Origin: Flavobacteriaceae bacterium | Lineage (GTDB): Bacteria; Bacteroidota; Bacteroidia; Flavobacteriales; Flavobacteriaceae | Direction: 5' to 3' | NCBI GenBank assembly: GCA_029243245.1 | Contig: JAQWSK010000010.1 | Location: 1-64,000, forward strand | Length of the DNA: 64,000 bases | Made by a program: the position numbers and the translations under genes | In this document: in pieces, positions 35,982-44,596 of the stretch | Position numbering within the stretch: the stretch's first letter is position 1 | Layout: each line of letters begins with the position of its first letter | The notes under the pieces: model-generated | Databases searched by the model: none | The model's input: the letters and a program-made list of their open reading frames with translations, nothing else | What the model was told of the DNA's origin: nothing

Positions 35982-38520
35982 AATACATTTTAGCCATAAA
36001 ATATTTGTATCTCTCCTAATAACTTTAAGTATTGCATTTAAAGGACAGTCCCAAGTTGATAATTTCAATAAAGGAGAAAAATATATAATTGATTCTATAA
36101 TAGTTAGTGGGCTTAAAACATTTAATGCGAAAACTGTAATATCCTATAGTGGTTTAAGAAAAGGACAATTAGTGCAAATTCCTGGAGAAGAAATAAGTAG
36201 TACTATAAATAAATTATGGAAATTAGAGCTCTTTAGTGATATTAATTTTTATGTATCAAATATTTCAGGAAACCGAGCTACAGTTGAGATAGAGATAAAA
36301 GAGCTCCCAACACTAACTGAAGTAAAAATAATTGGAGTTCGTAAATCTAAATCAGAAACACTTATAAAAGATACAGAGCTAACCGAAGGTAAAAAGCTCT
36401 CTGAAAGTTTTATAACAAATACCCGTAACTATCTTATCAATAAATATAAGAAAGAAGGTTTCTTAAACACTAAAGTTACCTTAAATACAATTCCTGATAC
36501 TATTGGGAACAACAGTTTGAAAATGGTTGTAAATATTGATAAAGGAGAAAGAATTAAAATTAAGTCTATCAACTTTAGCGGAAACGAAGTTTTTAAAGAT
36601 TTTAAATTGAAAAAAAAATTGAAAAACACCAAAACAAAATTTACTGGTCGTTTTTGGAAAAAGTCAAAATTTACACGTGATAATTTTGTTGAGGATAAAG
36701 AAAATTTAGTTAATTATTTTAAAGAGAAAGGGTATAGAGATGCTAGAATCATATCAGATAGCATAATTAAAAATACAGATCATTCTTTAACTATAAATAT
36801 AAAAATTGAAGAAGGTAATAGATATTATTTTGGTGATATTAAGTTTCTTGGAAATAGTGCCTATAATGATTTTCAACTTCAACAGGTTCTTGGTATAAAA
36901 AAAGGAGATCCCTATAATGGTATTCTTCTAAAAAAACAAATCGCTGACGAAGAAAAACCTGATGGAAATGACTTGACAAACCTTTATCAGAACAATGGAT
37001 ACCTATTTTCTTCTATCAATGCTGTAGAAGTAAGTGCTATTAATGATACAATTAATTATGAAATAAGAATAACTGAAGGGAAATTGGCTAAATTTAATAA
37101 AATTTCTGTTGTAGGAAACACAAAAACTAATGACAGGGTCATTTACCGTGAACTTAGAACTAAACCAGGTGAATTATATAGCAAAGATAAAGTTGTTAGA
37201 ACAGTAAGAGAGCTTGGTCAACTTGGATTTTTTGATGCTGAACAAATAAGTCCAAATTTTAAAAATGTTGATCCAAACCAAGGAACTGTAGATATTGAGT
37301 ATGGACTAGTAGAGTCTGGAGCAAGTCAAATAGAACTTCAGGGTGGTTATGGAGGAGGAGGTTTTATAGGAACTCTAGGGTTTTCATTTAACAACTTTTC
37401 AATGCAAAATATCAAAAACAAAAAAGCATATAAACCTCTTCCAATGGGAGATGGACAAACACTAAGTTTAAGACTGCAAGCGAGTCAATTTTACAGCACT
37501 TACAGCTTTAACTTTGTTGAACCTTGGTTAGGAGGGAGACAACCTTTTCAACTTTCTACCTCATTATCTCACACAATTCAATATCGATATGATTATTTTA
37601 CTGGAAGAGCAGATAAAACTCAATATATGCAAATTAGTGGTGCAAGTATGGGTATAGCTAAGAGATTAAGAGTTCCTGATGATTATTTTACTTTATCTCA
37701 AGCAGTTCAGTATCAATACTATAATCTTAAAAATTATTATACTGGATTATTCACGTTTGGTGACGGAAAAGCTAATAATTTAAATTACACAGTAGCTCTG
37801 TCTAGAAACAATACTTATACTAACCCTATATTTCCAGTTGGCGGTTCTTCTTTTTCTTTAAGTGGTAAATTCACTCTTCCATATTCTTTAATTACTGGAG
37901 AAGACTTTTCTAATATGGAAGAAAACCCTGATTTTCAACTTCAAAATGGAGATCCAGACACTAAAAAAATTGATCAAGCTAAGTTTATTTGGCTAGAATA
38001 TTATAAAATAAAATTCAGCGGCACATGGTACACTAGAATTGTAGATAAACTTATATTGAAAACACAAACAGACTTTGGGTTTTTGGGGGCCTACAATAAT
38101 GATCGTGGTAATATTCCTTTTGAACGTTTTTATCTTGGAGGAGATGGTATGGCTAATAATTATTCAATGGACGGAAGAGAAACAATTGCTTTAAGAGGAT
38201 ATCCTAATCAATCTTTATCTTCTAGAGATGGCTCTCTGTTGTATAATAAATTTACCATAGAACTTCGCTATCCAATAACTCTTAAACCTCAAGCCTCTAT
38301 TTTTGCACTTACATTTCTTGAATCAGGTAATGGTTATGATAGTTTTAGACAATTTAATCCTTTTGAATCAAAACGTTCAGCTGGGTTAGGTGTTAGAATT
38401 TTTATGCCTGCATTTGGGTTGCTTGGTATTGATTTTGGTCATGGATTTGATAGCACAACTCCTGGAGACACTTCACCTAATGGATGGGAAACCCATTTTA
38501 TAATTGGACAAAATTTCTAA
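35974..38520 (+). CDS. bamA: Outer membrane protein assembly factor BamA
   Basis: Omp85 core of the machinery that folds beta-barrel proteins into the outer membrane. I choose ATG 35974, giving 848 aa with a signal peptide (KIFVSLLITLSIAFKGQSQ); the earlier in-frame TTG at 35950 lies deep in uppS. Five POTRA repeats span about residues 30-440 (VSGLKTFNAKTV, VGNTKTNDRVIYRELRTKPG) and the 16-strand barrel follows. The lid-loop VRGY/F-type motif appears as ALRGYPNQSL. Two Skp-like chaperone genes follow, the usual partners. Confidence 0.95.
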   Translation: MCKIHFSHKIFVSLLITLSIAFKGQSQVDNFNKGEKYIIDSIIVSGLKTFNAKTVISYSGLRKGQLVQIPGEEISSTINKLWKLELFSDINFYVSNISGNRATVEIEIKELPTLTEVKIIGVRKSKSETLIKDTELTEGKKLSESFITNTRNYLINKYKKEGFLNTKVTLNTIPDTIGNNSLKMVVNIDKGERIKIKSINFSGNEVFKDFKLKKKLKNTKTKFTGRFWKKSKFTRDNFVEDKENLVNYFKEKGYRDARIISDSIIKNTDHSLTINIKIEEGNRYYFGDIKFLGNSAYNDFQLQQVLGIKKGDPYNGILLKKQIADEEKPDGNDLTNLYQNNGYLFSSINAVEVSAINDTINYEIRITEGKLAKFNKISVVGNTKTNDRVIYRELRTKPGELYSKDKVVRTVRELGQLGFFDAEQISPNFKNVDPNQGTVDIEYGLVESGASQIELQGGYGGGGFIGTLGFSFNNFSMQNIKNKKAYKPLPMGDGQTLSLRLQASQFYSTYSFNFVEPWLGGRQPFQLSTSLSHTIQYRYDYFTGRADKTQYMQISGASMGIAKRLRVPDDYFTLSQAVQYQYYNLKNYYTGLFTFGDGKANNLNYTVALSRNNTYTNPIFPVGGSSFSLSGKFTLPYSLITGEDFSNMEENPDFQLQNGDPDTKKIDQAKFIWLEYYKIKFSGTWYTRIVDKLILKTQTDFGFLGAYNNDRGNIPFERFYLGGDGMANNYSMDGRETIALRGYPNQSLSSRDGSLLYNKFTIELRYPITLKPQASIFALTFLESGNGYDSFRQFNPFESKRSAGLGVRIFMPAFGLLGIDFGHGFDSTTPGDTSPNGWETHFIIGQNF

Positions 38521-38589
38521 AATCAATATTTCCATTAATAAAAAATAAAATAGATATTTTTTCGTTATAGAAATGTAATAATAAATGAT

Positions 38590-39186
38590 ATGATTTCTAA
38601 ATTTGATGTTGTTCTTTTTTTAAAAAGACTGATAGTTTTTACAATTATTGTTTCAAATAATTTTCTCAATGCGCAAAGAGGAGTAAGAATTGGATATATT
38701 GATATGAATGTTATTCTTGATAACATCAGTGAATATAAAAAATCAACTAAAATTCTAGACGAAAGAATAGTTCAGTGGAAAAAAGAAATAGAATTGAAAA
38801 AAATGCAATTGTCACAATTTCAAAATCAACTGAATTCTGAACGAGTTTTATTAACACCTGAATTAATAGCTGATAGGGAAATAGAGATTAATGATTATGC
38901 AAATGAGATTATTGCCTTACAAGAAAAAAGATTTGGGCCAAATGGTGATAGAATCAAACAAAGAAAAAAGCTAATAACTCCAATTCAGGATCAAGTGCTA
39001 GTAATTGTTCAGCAAATCGCTGTAGAAAAAAAATATGACTTTATCTTTGATAGATCTTCGGATATTGTTATGCTATATTCAGCAAAAAATTACGATATTA
39101 GCGACCTAGTTCTTAAAAGAATACAAATCAAAGAAAAAATAAAAGCGCGAAACGAAAAAATAAACGCTTTAAAAAATAAAAATTAA
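38590..39186 (+). CDS. OmpH/Skp family periplasmic chaperone, first copy
   Basis: A 198-aa periplasmic chaperone that holds unfolded outer-membrane proteins. The N terminus is a signal segment ending near LNAQ, followed by RIGYIDMNVILDNISEY, the OmpH beta strand, then long helical arms rich in Lys/Gln/Glu, then KKYDFIFDRSS, the returning strand. The basic tail (KEKIKARNEKINALKNKN) is unlike the second copy. Lies 69 bp after bamA. Confidence 0.9.
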   Translation: MISKFDVVLFLKRLIVFTIIVSNNFLNAQRGVRIGYIDMNVILDNISEYKKSTKILDERIVQWKKEIELKKMQLSQFQNQLNSERVLLTPELIADREIEINDYANEIIALQEKRFGPNGDRIKQRKKLITPIQDQVLVIVQQIAVEKKYDFIFDRSSDIVMLYSAKNYDISDLVLKRIQIKEKIKARNEKINALKNKN

Positions 39187-39205
39187 TAATCTGAAAAATA
39201 ATAAA

Positions 39206-39715
39206 ATGAAACAATTAATTCAACTTTTCGCCCTTGCATTTCTAATGATAATTCCTCTACAAGTTTCCAATGCTCAATCAAAGGTTGCTCATATAGATGT
39301 TCAAAAATTAATAACTGATATGCCTGAAGTGATTGCAGCTCAAAAAGAATTAGAAAAACTCCAGAAAACATATACTAATGATATTCAAAACACCATTAAA
39401 GAGTTACAAGTTAAACAACAAACCTACTCTGCAGATGCTGCAAATCAAACTGAAATAACTAATCAAGCTCGAGCTGAAGAATTGCAAGCAATGCAACAGA
39501 ATATTCAAAAATTTGAACAAACTGCAGCTCAAGATTTACAAAAAAAACAACAGGATATGATGAGTCCATTAATTGAAAAAGCTCGTGCAGCAATTGAAAA
39601 AGTAGCTGCTGCCCAAGGGTTTGATTATGTTTTAGATTCTACACCTGGAGGGTTTGTGATTATGGCTAAAGGCAAAGATCTTTTACTTAATGTTAAAAAC
39701 GAATTAGGATTCTAA
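39206..39715 (+). CDS. OmpH/Skp family periplasmic chaperone, second copy
   Basis: A 169-aa paralogue of the preceding gene, 19 bp downstream. Signal peptide MKQLIQLFALAFLMIIPLQVSNA, then SKVAHIDVQKLITDMPEV, a Gln-rich coiled coil (residues about 50-125), and AAQGFDYVLDSTPGGFVI. Shorter and less basic than the first copy. Tandem copies after bamA are common in Bacteroidota. A strong terminator follows. Confidence 0.92.
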   Translation: MKQLIQLFALAFLMIIPLQVSNAQSKVAHIDVQKLITDMPEVIAAQKELEKLQKTYTNDIQNTIKELQVKQQTYSADAANQTEITNQARAEELQAMQQNIQKFEQTAAQDLQKKQQDMMSPLIEKARAAIEKVAAAQGFDYVLDSTPGGFVIMAKGKDLLLNVKNELGF

Positions 39716-39731
39716 ATCCTTTCTTACTAAT

Positions 39732-39768
39732 AAAAAACACCCATCATTTAATGATGGGTGTTTTTTAT
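39732..39768 (+). terminator. Strong terminator after the bamA-ompH run
   Basis: Perfect stem around CACCCATCATT/AATGATGGGTG with a run of A before and T after, so it can act in both directions. It overlaps the stop codon of the frameshifted gamma-carbonic-anhydrase frame at 39765-39767. Confidence 0.92.
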
Positions 39769-39850
39769 TTAAACCAGGAAGAATAGGTAATATAACTTTC
39801 TGCTATTCTATCAATTTCATTTTTTTTTAGGGATGGGTCTACTAATTTTA
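39765..39850 (-). other. Out-of-frame C-terminal codons of the gamma-carbonic-anhydrase-like gene
   Basis: Reading one frame over from the A8 run gives IKLVDPSLKKNEIDRIAESY then ITYSSWFK and a stop at 39765. This is the usual family C terminus (ends in SSWFK/E-type sequence). One extra A in the run (A9) would restore a single 169-codon gene from 40273 to 39765. Confidence 0.85.
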
Positions 39851-40273
39851 TTTTTTTTCGGGAACCCCAGCATAAACTGAATTAGGAGGGACAACTGTTC
39901 CTTTTGGCAATACACAACCTGCAGCAATTATGCTATTTGTTCCTATTACACAATCATCCATAATGATACTTCCCATTCCAACTAACACACTGTTTTCAAG
40001 TTTACACCCATGTACTATAGCATTATGTCCAATAGAAACATCATTCCCAATAACTGTTGACGATTTCTCAAAAGTTGCATGGATTATAGCTCCGTCTTGA
40101 ATATTTACTCTGTCACCAATTCTTATTGAATTAACATCGGCACGAATCACAGCCTGAAACCAAACAGAACAATTATTACCTATCATTAAATCTCCGATAA
40201 TAGTAGCATTTTCAGCAAAATAGCATCCTTCTCCAAATTTAGGAGTAAATCCTCGAACACTTTTAATAGGCAT
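39848..40273 (-). CDS. Gamma-carbonic-anhydrase-like hexapeptide-repeat protein, frameshifted near the C terminus
   Basis: Left-handed beta-helix protein of the gamma-class carbonic anhydrase/YrdA family. ATG 40273 (MPIKSVRGFTPKFGEG) is the natural start; upstream TTG/ATT-rich codons in frame to 40312 are not part of the family. Hexapeptide turns run through NATIIGDLMIGNNCSVW, RADVNSIRIGDRVNIQDGAI and GHNAIVHGCKLENSVLVG, with the histidines that bind zinc in the family. The frame stops at AGVPEKK after an A8 run (39851-39858, minus). Relatives continue about 28 residues; those codons follow in another frame (see next entry). Whether the product is shortened, corrected by slippage, or the base is an error cannot be told here. 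Confidence 0.85.
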   Translation of the reverse strand: MPIKSVRGFTPKFGEGCYFAENATIIGDLMIGNNCSVWFQAVIRADVNSIRIGDRVNIQDGAIIHATFEKSSTVIGNDVSIGHNAIVHGCKLENSVLVGMGSIIMDDCVIGTNSIIAAGCVLPKGTVVPPNSVYAGVPEKK

Positions 40274-40322
40274 AACAACAAATTTGATCACTACTAAATT
40301 AAAAAATATCAAACTGATGTAG

Positions 40323-40330
40323 TATTTTTG
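40323..40330 (+). promoter_or_regulatory. -7 box of the Nfu/NifU gene
   Basis: TATTTTTG fits TAnnTTTG and ends 11 bp before the ATG at 40342, so the leader would be only a few nucleotides. No TTG at the usual distance. Confidence 0.5.
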
Positions 40331-40341
40331 TAAAAAAAATA

Positions 40342-41223
40342 ATGGAATCTTTCAATGTAACTGGAAAAAGTGAGTTAGGAAATCCAATAGCTCATTTTGA
40401 AATAGACAAACCCTTAGGTATAAGATATTCAAGAAAATATAATAATATAGATGATGCCCAAGATGCTCCTATAGTACAAAAATTATTCTATTTGCCTTTT
40501 GTAAAATCTGTCACTCTTAATAATCAATCAATTCAAATTGAACGTTTTAATATTTTAGAATGGAAAGAAGTAATAACTGAAGTAACTGATCAAATCGAAA
40601 ATTATTTAAATTTAGGTGATGTTATAGTTAAATCTGATTACACGGAAAAAAAAGTCCTAATAAGTGTTTATGCGGAAAGCACGCCAAACCCATCTGTAAT
40701 GAAATTTGTGGCTAATAAAAAGTTAGTTGAAAATAATTTTGAATATAAAAACATTGAAGATGCTAAAGGAGCTTCTTTAGCAATAGAATTATTTAATTTG
40801 CCATTTGTTAAAGAAGTTTTTGTTTCAGAAAATTATGTTTCCATTACCAAATTTGATATAACCGATTGGGACCCTGTTATTTTAGAAGTTAGAGAATTAT
40901 TGATTGAAGGACTTAAACAAAAAAAAGTTCTTTTTAATTTGATAGAGGATAGTGAGTTGAAAGTTGAAAATGTTACTCTAACAGATGTTGAAAAGAAAAT
41001 CATTTCAATCTTGGATGAATATATTCAACCTGCTGTAGCGTCTGATGGAGGTAATATAAGTTTTGATTCATATGTTGAAAAAAGTCAAACTGTTAATGTT
41101 ATTCTTCAGGGAGCCTGCAGCGGGTGTCCCTCATCTACAATAACACTTAAAAATGGTATTGAAAATATGTTAAAAGATATGCTTCCTGGGCAGGTTGAAA
41201 ATGTAAATGCAATCAATGGATAG
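40342..41223 (+). CDS. Nfu/NifU-type iron-sulfur scaffold protein
   Basis: Carrier of Fe-S clusters to target proteins. Two Nfu N-terminal-type domains stand in tandem (residues about 5-95 and 105-195; STPNPSVMKFVANKKLV starts the second), then a NifU C-terminal domain with the cluster-binding CxxC in LQGACSGCPSSTITLKNG. 293 aa. The double N domain is normal in Bacteroidota, whereas E. coli NfuA has a different N-terminal domain. The first N domain has lost the TPNP signature seen in the second. Confidence 0.92.
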   Translation: MESFNVTGKSELGNPIAHFEIDKPLGIRYSRKYNNIDDAQDAPIVQKLFYLPFVKSVTLNNQSIQIERFNILEWKEVITEVTDQIENYLNLGDVIVKSDYTEKKVLISVYAESTPNPSVMKFVANKKLVENNFEYKNIEDAKGASLAIELFNLPFVKEVFVSENYVSITKFDITDWDPVILEVRELLIEGLKQKKVLFNLIEDSELKVENVTLTDVEKKIISILDEYIQPAVASDGGNISFDSYVEKSQTVNVILQGACSGCPSSTITLKNGIENMLKDMLPGQVENVNAING

Positions 41224-41243
41224 TAGTTCTAAAATAAAGCTCG

Positions 41244-41261
41244 TTCACATAGAAATGTGAA
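41244..41261. other. Small hairpin between convergent nifU-like and tsaB genes
   Basis: TTCACAT, loop AGAA, ATGTGAA. It has no T run on either side in the right position. Might be a weak bidirectional terminator; low confidence. Confidence 0.3.
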
Positions 41262-41279
41262 TAAAAACATTGAATGAAA

Positions 41280-41972
41280 TTATATTGTGAAGGATTTAGA
41301 AGGATGATTTGTGTAAAATTCTTTTAAATAATATGGTTCAAAATAGGCAATGTCTTCAAATTGTTGCTTTTTCCACTTTTCGTTTGTCAACTTAACCATA
41401 TTCTTTGCTGATGGCTCATGCAATTTTTGAAGAACTTTAAAGTTTGGGCTAGCAATTATGTTCTTTGCCTTTTCTGATCCTACTCCAAATGCTATTATAT
41501 TATGGGTAGATAAATATTTTTTAAAACTGTCTTCATTTAAAACTTCAGCCCATGAGTTTTTCAAAACTTTATATTGATAATCTAGAACCTGGGTATAAAC
41601 CTCCATTCTTCTAGCATCTATCATTGGAACTAAAAGAGTGTCTTTTGAAACACTAACATTCTGAGCAAGTATAGATAAGCTATTTAAAGATATTAATGGA
41701 ATGTTTAAAGAGTAGCATAGTCCTTTAGCTGCTGACACTCCTATACGAAGTCCTGTATAAGATCCTGGTCCTTTACTTACAGAGATTGCAGATAATTTTG
41801 TTAGGTTAATTTGAGAATCATCTATAAGTTTTTTAATAAATAGATGTAATTGCTCACCATGACTATAATTTTCACTACTCTTTTCTATAGAATTTACTAG
41901 TTTTCCATCACAGCTTAATGCTACAGAACAGTTTTTGGTCGAAGTCTCAATATGTAATATCCTATTAATCAT
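41280..41972 (-). CDS. tsaB: tRNA t6A37 synthesis protein TsaB
   Basis: Non-catalytic ASKHA partner that activates TsaD in threonylcarbamoyladenosine formation on ANN-decoding tRNAs. ILHIETSTKNCSVALS is the N-terminal ASKHA strand, HGEQLHLFI follows, and SVSKGPGSYTGLRIGVSAAKGLCY is the family signature. 230 aa. It is 12 bp downstream of the tolC-like gene on the same strand, apparently a read-through tail of the efflux operon. Confidence 0.94.
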   Translation of the reverse strand: MINRILHIETSTKNCSVALSCDGKLVNSIEKSSENYSHGEQLHLFIKKLIDDSQINLTKLSAISVSKGPGSYTGLRIGVSAAKGLCYSLNIPLISLNSLSILAQNVSVSKDTLLVPMIDARRMEVYTQVLDYQYKVLKNSWAEVLNEDSFKKYLSTHNIIAFGVGSEKAKNIIASPNFKVLQKLHEPSAKNMVKLTNEKWKKQQFEDIAYFEPYYLKEFYTNHPSKSFTI

Positions 41973-41984
41973 TTATAAACTTTA

Positions 41985-43403
41985 TTATTCAATAGATAAA
42001 GGAATACCAAAATAAAACTCAACAATTTTTAATTTAAATATGTAATCAAACTTGGCTCTGATCTGATCTGATAATGATTGCTCATATCTTTGCTTAGCTT
42101 GAATATAATCAAATGAATTCATAATTCCAGCAGTATAACGACTTTCAGCATCATCAAATGCATCTTTACGAGATATTACTGTTTTTTGTACCGCTACATA
42201 AAATTTAAAAGCCCCACGCGCATCATTATATGATTGATTAATTTGACTTTCTAAATCAAGTTTTTGTCTATCAAAATTATTTTTTGTTCTTTCTAAATTT
42301 ATTTTAGCTCTTCTAATAGAGTTCTTAGTGTTAAAACCATTAAAAATTGGAACACTTAAGCTTAAGCCATAATTTTGGCCTTCGTTTATCTTAAATTGAT
42401 CTGAAACAGATAAGGGGGATGCAGCCATCCTATTTTCAACTTCTCTAACCACTGTCTCTCCTGAAGATAAAACGGTTCCAATTGGGGCATAATAATAATC
42501 TCCCGTCCCAACTAATCGATCTGAATAACCTATTCGATTGCTATAACTATAAAATGCTCTTAAAGATGGTTGGAGCGCTCCCTTAGCTATTTCAATGTCT
42601 TTCTCTGCAATATCAATATTAACTACTCCTAATTTGATATCATTTCTTAATGTTAGTGCTTTTTCAAAAATTGATTTTGGGTTTTGTTCTAAAATTTGAG
42701 AAAAAGGTATGTCAAGATCTTCAATTACAACATTGAAATTGTCATAATCTGAAATTTGTAATAGTTGAGCTAAACTAATCTTTGATAGAATAAAGTTGTT
42801 CTCTGCTTGAATAATAGCTTGTTCTTGACTAGCAATATTAGCTTCTAACTCAAAAACATCTCCACTACTTAAAACTCCAGCTTCAATAAGAGATACTGTT
42901 CTTATCAATTGAGCTTGCGTTACAACCAATTGACTTTTTTGAACTTTTAAAAATTCAAGATTAAACATTACCTGAAGATAACTATTTGCAACAAGGAGTT
43001 TTATATCATCAATCATATCATCTAATTGATACTGTTTAGCAAGTAAATTTAAATTTGCTCTATGCAGTCGATTAACATTTTGGAGTCCATTATAAACATC
43101 AACACTAATACTTCCTCCAAGTGAACTAAATTGGGTAGTTAAATTTTCCAATAAACCTGTTGTAATATTCTGATTAAGTCCTACATTCCATGAATGTTGA
43201 GATTGTGCATTAAAATTTGGTAAAAAATTGCCAATCGCACTTGACTTATCAACGGCTGCATTTTCTATATCTAAAATTGACTGCTTTATTGAAATGTTTT
43301 TTTCAATTGCCATTTTAATACATTGTTCTAGGGTCAATGTTTGAGATAAAGCATAATTAAAAAAACCAAACACTAATAAGTAAAAAGTAAAAATATATTT
43401 CAT
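41985..43403 (-). CDS. TolC family outer membrane channel
   Basis: Outer-membrane exit duct of a tripartite exporter. ATG 43403 gives signal peptide MKYIFTFYLLVFGFFNYALS; TTG at 43409 is the alternative. Two OEP repeats of coiled-coil helices (TLEQCIKMAIEKNISIKQS at the start; LSVPIFNGFNTKNSIRRAK in the second repeat) match the family. 472 aa. Last structural gene of the ATPase-permease-permease-adaptor-TolC operon. Confidence 0.92.
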   Translation of the reverse strand: MKYIFTFYLLVFGFFNYALSQTLTLEQCIKMAIEKNISIKQSILDIENAAVDKSSAIGNFLPNFNAQSQHSWNVGLNQNITTGLLENLTTQFSSLGGSISVDVYNGLQNVNRLHRANLNLLAKQYQLDDMIDDIKLLVANSYLQVMFNLEFLKVQKSQLVVTQAQLIRTVSLIEAGVLSSGDVFELEANIASQEQAIIQAENNFILSKISLAQLLQISDYDNFNVVIEDLDIPFSQILEQNPKSIFEKALTLRNDIKLGVVNIDIAEKDIEIAKGALQPSLRAFYSYSNRIGYSDRLVGTGDYYYAPIGTVLSSGETVVREVENRMAASPLSVSDQFKINEGQNYGLSLSVPIFNGFNTKNSIRRAKINLERTKNNFDRQKLDLESQINQSYNDARGAFKFYVAVQKTVISRKDAFDDAESRYTAGIMNSFDYIQAKQRYEQSLSDQIRAKFDYIFKLKIVEFYFGIPLSIE

Positions 43404-43428
43404 ATTCAATTATTAAATATTGTTTAAA

Positions 43429-44571
43429 TTAATCTTCGTTGGTAACCTCAACACTAACCTCAGCATCAGCTCCTATTTTTTGAGGTTTGGTCTCATTCCA
43501 TACTTTAATTTTATCTTCCATTGACACCCCAGAAATAACCTCAACATTGATTCCGTCTGAAATACCAACCTTTAAATCAACTCGCTCAAAAGTTTGATCT
43601 GCTTTTTCAACTTCAACAAATGTTTTCTCGGTTGTTTTGTCAAATTGAAGTAACGCTTCAGATATTACCATTATACTATCTTTCTTTACTAAAACTATTG
43701 AAGCATTAGCACTATATCCAGCTCTTACACTTACCGAGTTATCCAAATAAACATCTCCTTCAATTTTAAACTTAACTGCCCCCTGTTCTTCATTTCCCTT
43801 TGGTGCAATAAATTTTAATTTGGCATCAAAATCTTTATCTTGAATTGCTCCCAAGTTTATGGTTAGAGGCATGTTAATTTTTAATTTCTCAACTTCAGAT
43901 TCATCTATTTTACCTTCAAAAATCATTTTATTTAAATCAGCTATTGTAGCTATTGTAGTTCCAGCATTAAACGTATTACTTTCCACAACTTGATCTCCAG
44001 CTTTCACTGGAATTTCTAGAACTGTTCCCGCAACAGTTGCTCGAATATTAGTATTAGCCGTTGAAGATCCTCCAGCTGAACCTAGAAGAATAACTTGAAG
44101 ATCACTTTTAGCATTAGCTAAATCTTGGCTAGATCGGTTATAGCTAAGTGACGCGTTTTGAAAATCTTGTTTAGAAATAATGTCTTTTTCATACAAGGAT
44201 TTATTTCTATCATATTCTATTTTTGCATTTTCAAGAATAATTCTTAGTGATGCAACTCTTCCCTTAGCGCTGTTTAATGATCCTTCATTTGGAACAACTT
44301 TTACTTTTGCTAGTAGGTCTCCTTCTTTAACTTTATCTCCTTCTTCAACAAATAATTCTTGAATAATTCCTGAAATTTGTGGCTTGATTTCAACTTCATC
44401 CTCTGGAATTACTTTACCTGTAACAACTGTTTTCTCTTCAACAGAAGAAATAAAAGGTGTTTCAGTTTTATATATAGTTATTGATTTACTGTTAGTTTTT
44501 ATGAAATAAGCCGCAGCAAATAATGCTCCACAAATTACCAGTGTAATACTTATATATTTTAAAATTTTCAT
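43429..44571 (-). CDS. Periplasmic adaptor (MacA/HlyD family)
   Basis: Bridges the inner-membrane ABC transporter and TolC. An N-terminal membrane anchor (ISITLVICGALFAAAYFI) is followed by the biotinyl-lipoyl half-motif VEEGDKVKEGDLLAKV, a helical hairpin (residues about 100-160), the second lipoyl half (VLEIPVKAGDQVVES), beta-barrel and membrane-proximal domains. 380 aa. The permease gene lies 25 bp upstream. Confidence 0.92.
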   Translation of the reverse strand: MKILKYISITLVICGALFAAAYFIKTNSKSITIYKTETPFISSVEEKTVVTGKVIPEDEVEIKPQISGIIQELFVEEGDKVKEGDLLAKVKVVPNEGSLNSAKGRVASLRIILENAKIEYDRNKSLYEKDIISKQDFQNASLSYNRSSQDLANAKSDLQVILLGSAGGSSTANTNIRATVAGTVLEIPVKAGDQVVESNTFNAGTTIATIADLNKMIFEGKIDESEVEKLKINMPLTINLGAIQDKDFDAKLKFIAPKGNEEQGAVKFKIEGDVYLDNSVSVRAGYSANASIVLVKKDSIMVISEALLQFDKTTEKTFVEVEKADQTFERVDLKVGISDGINVEVISGVSMEDKIKVWNETKPQKIGADAEVSVEVTNED

Positions 44572-44596
44572 AGTGTAGTAGATTTATATTATAAAT

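Noticed and set aside
39206-39371. Minus-strand ORF overlapping the second ompH
   Set aside because: It lies opposite a clear signal peptide and conserved OmpH start, and has no recognisable domain.
41244-41261. Standard terminator between the Nfu/NifU gene and tsaB
   Set aside because: A short hairpin exists but neither side has a T tract in the right place; kept only as a low-confidence structure.
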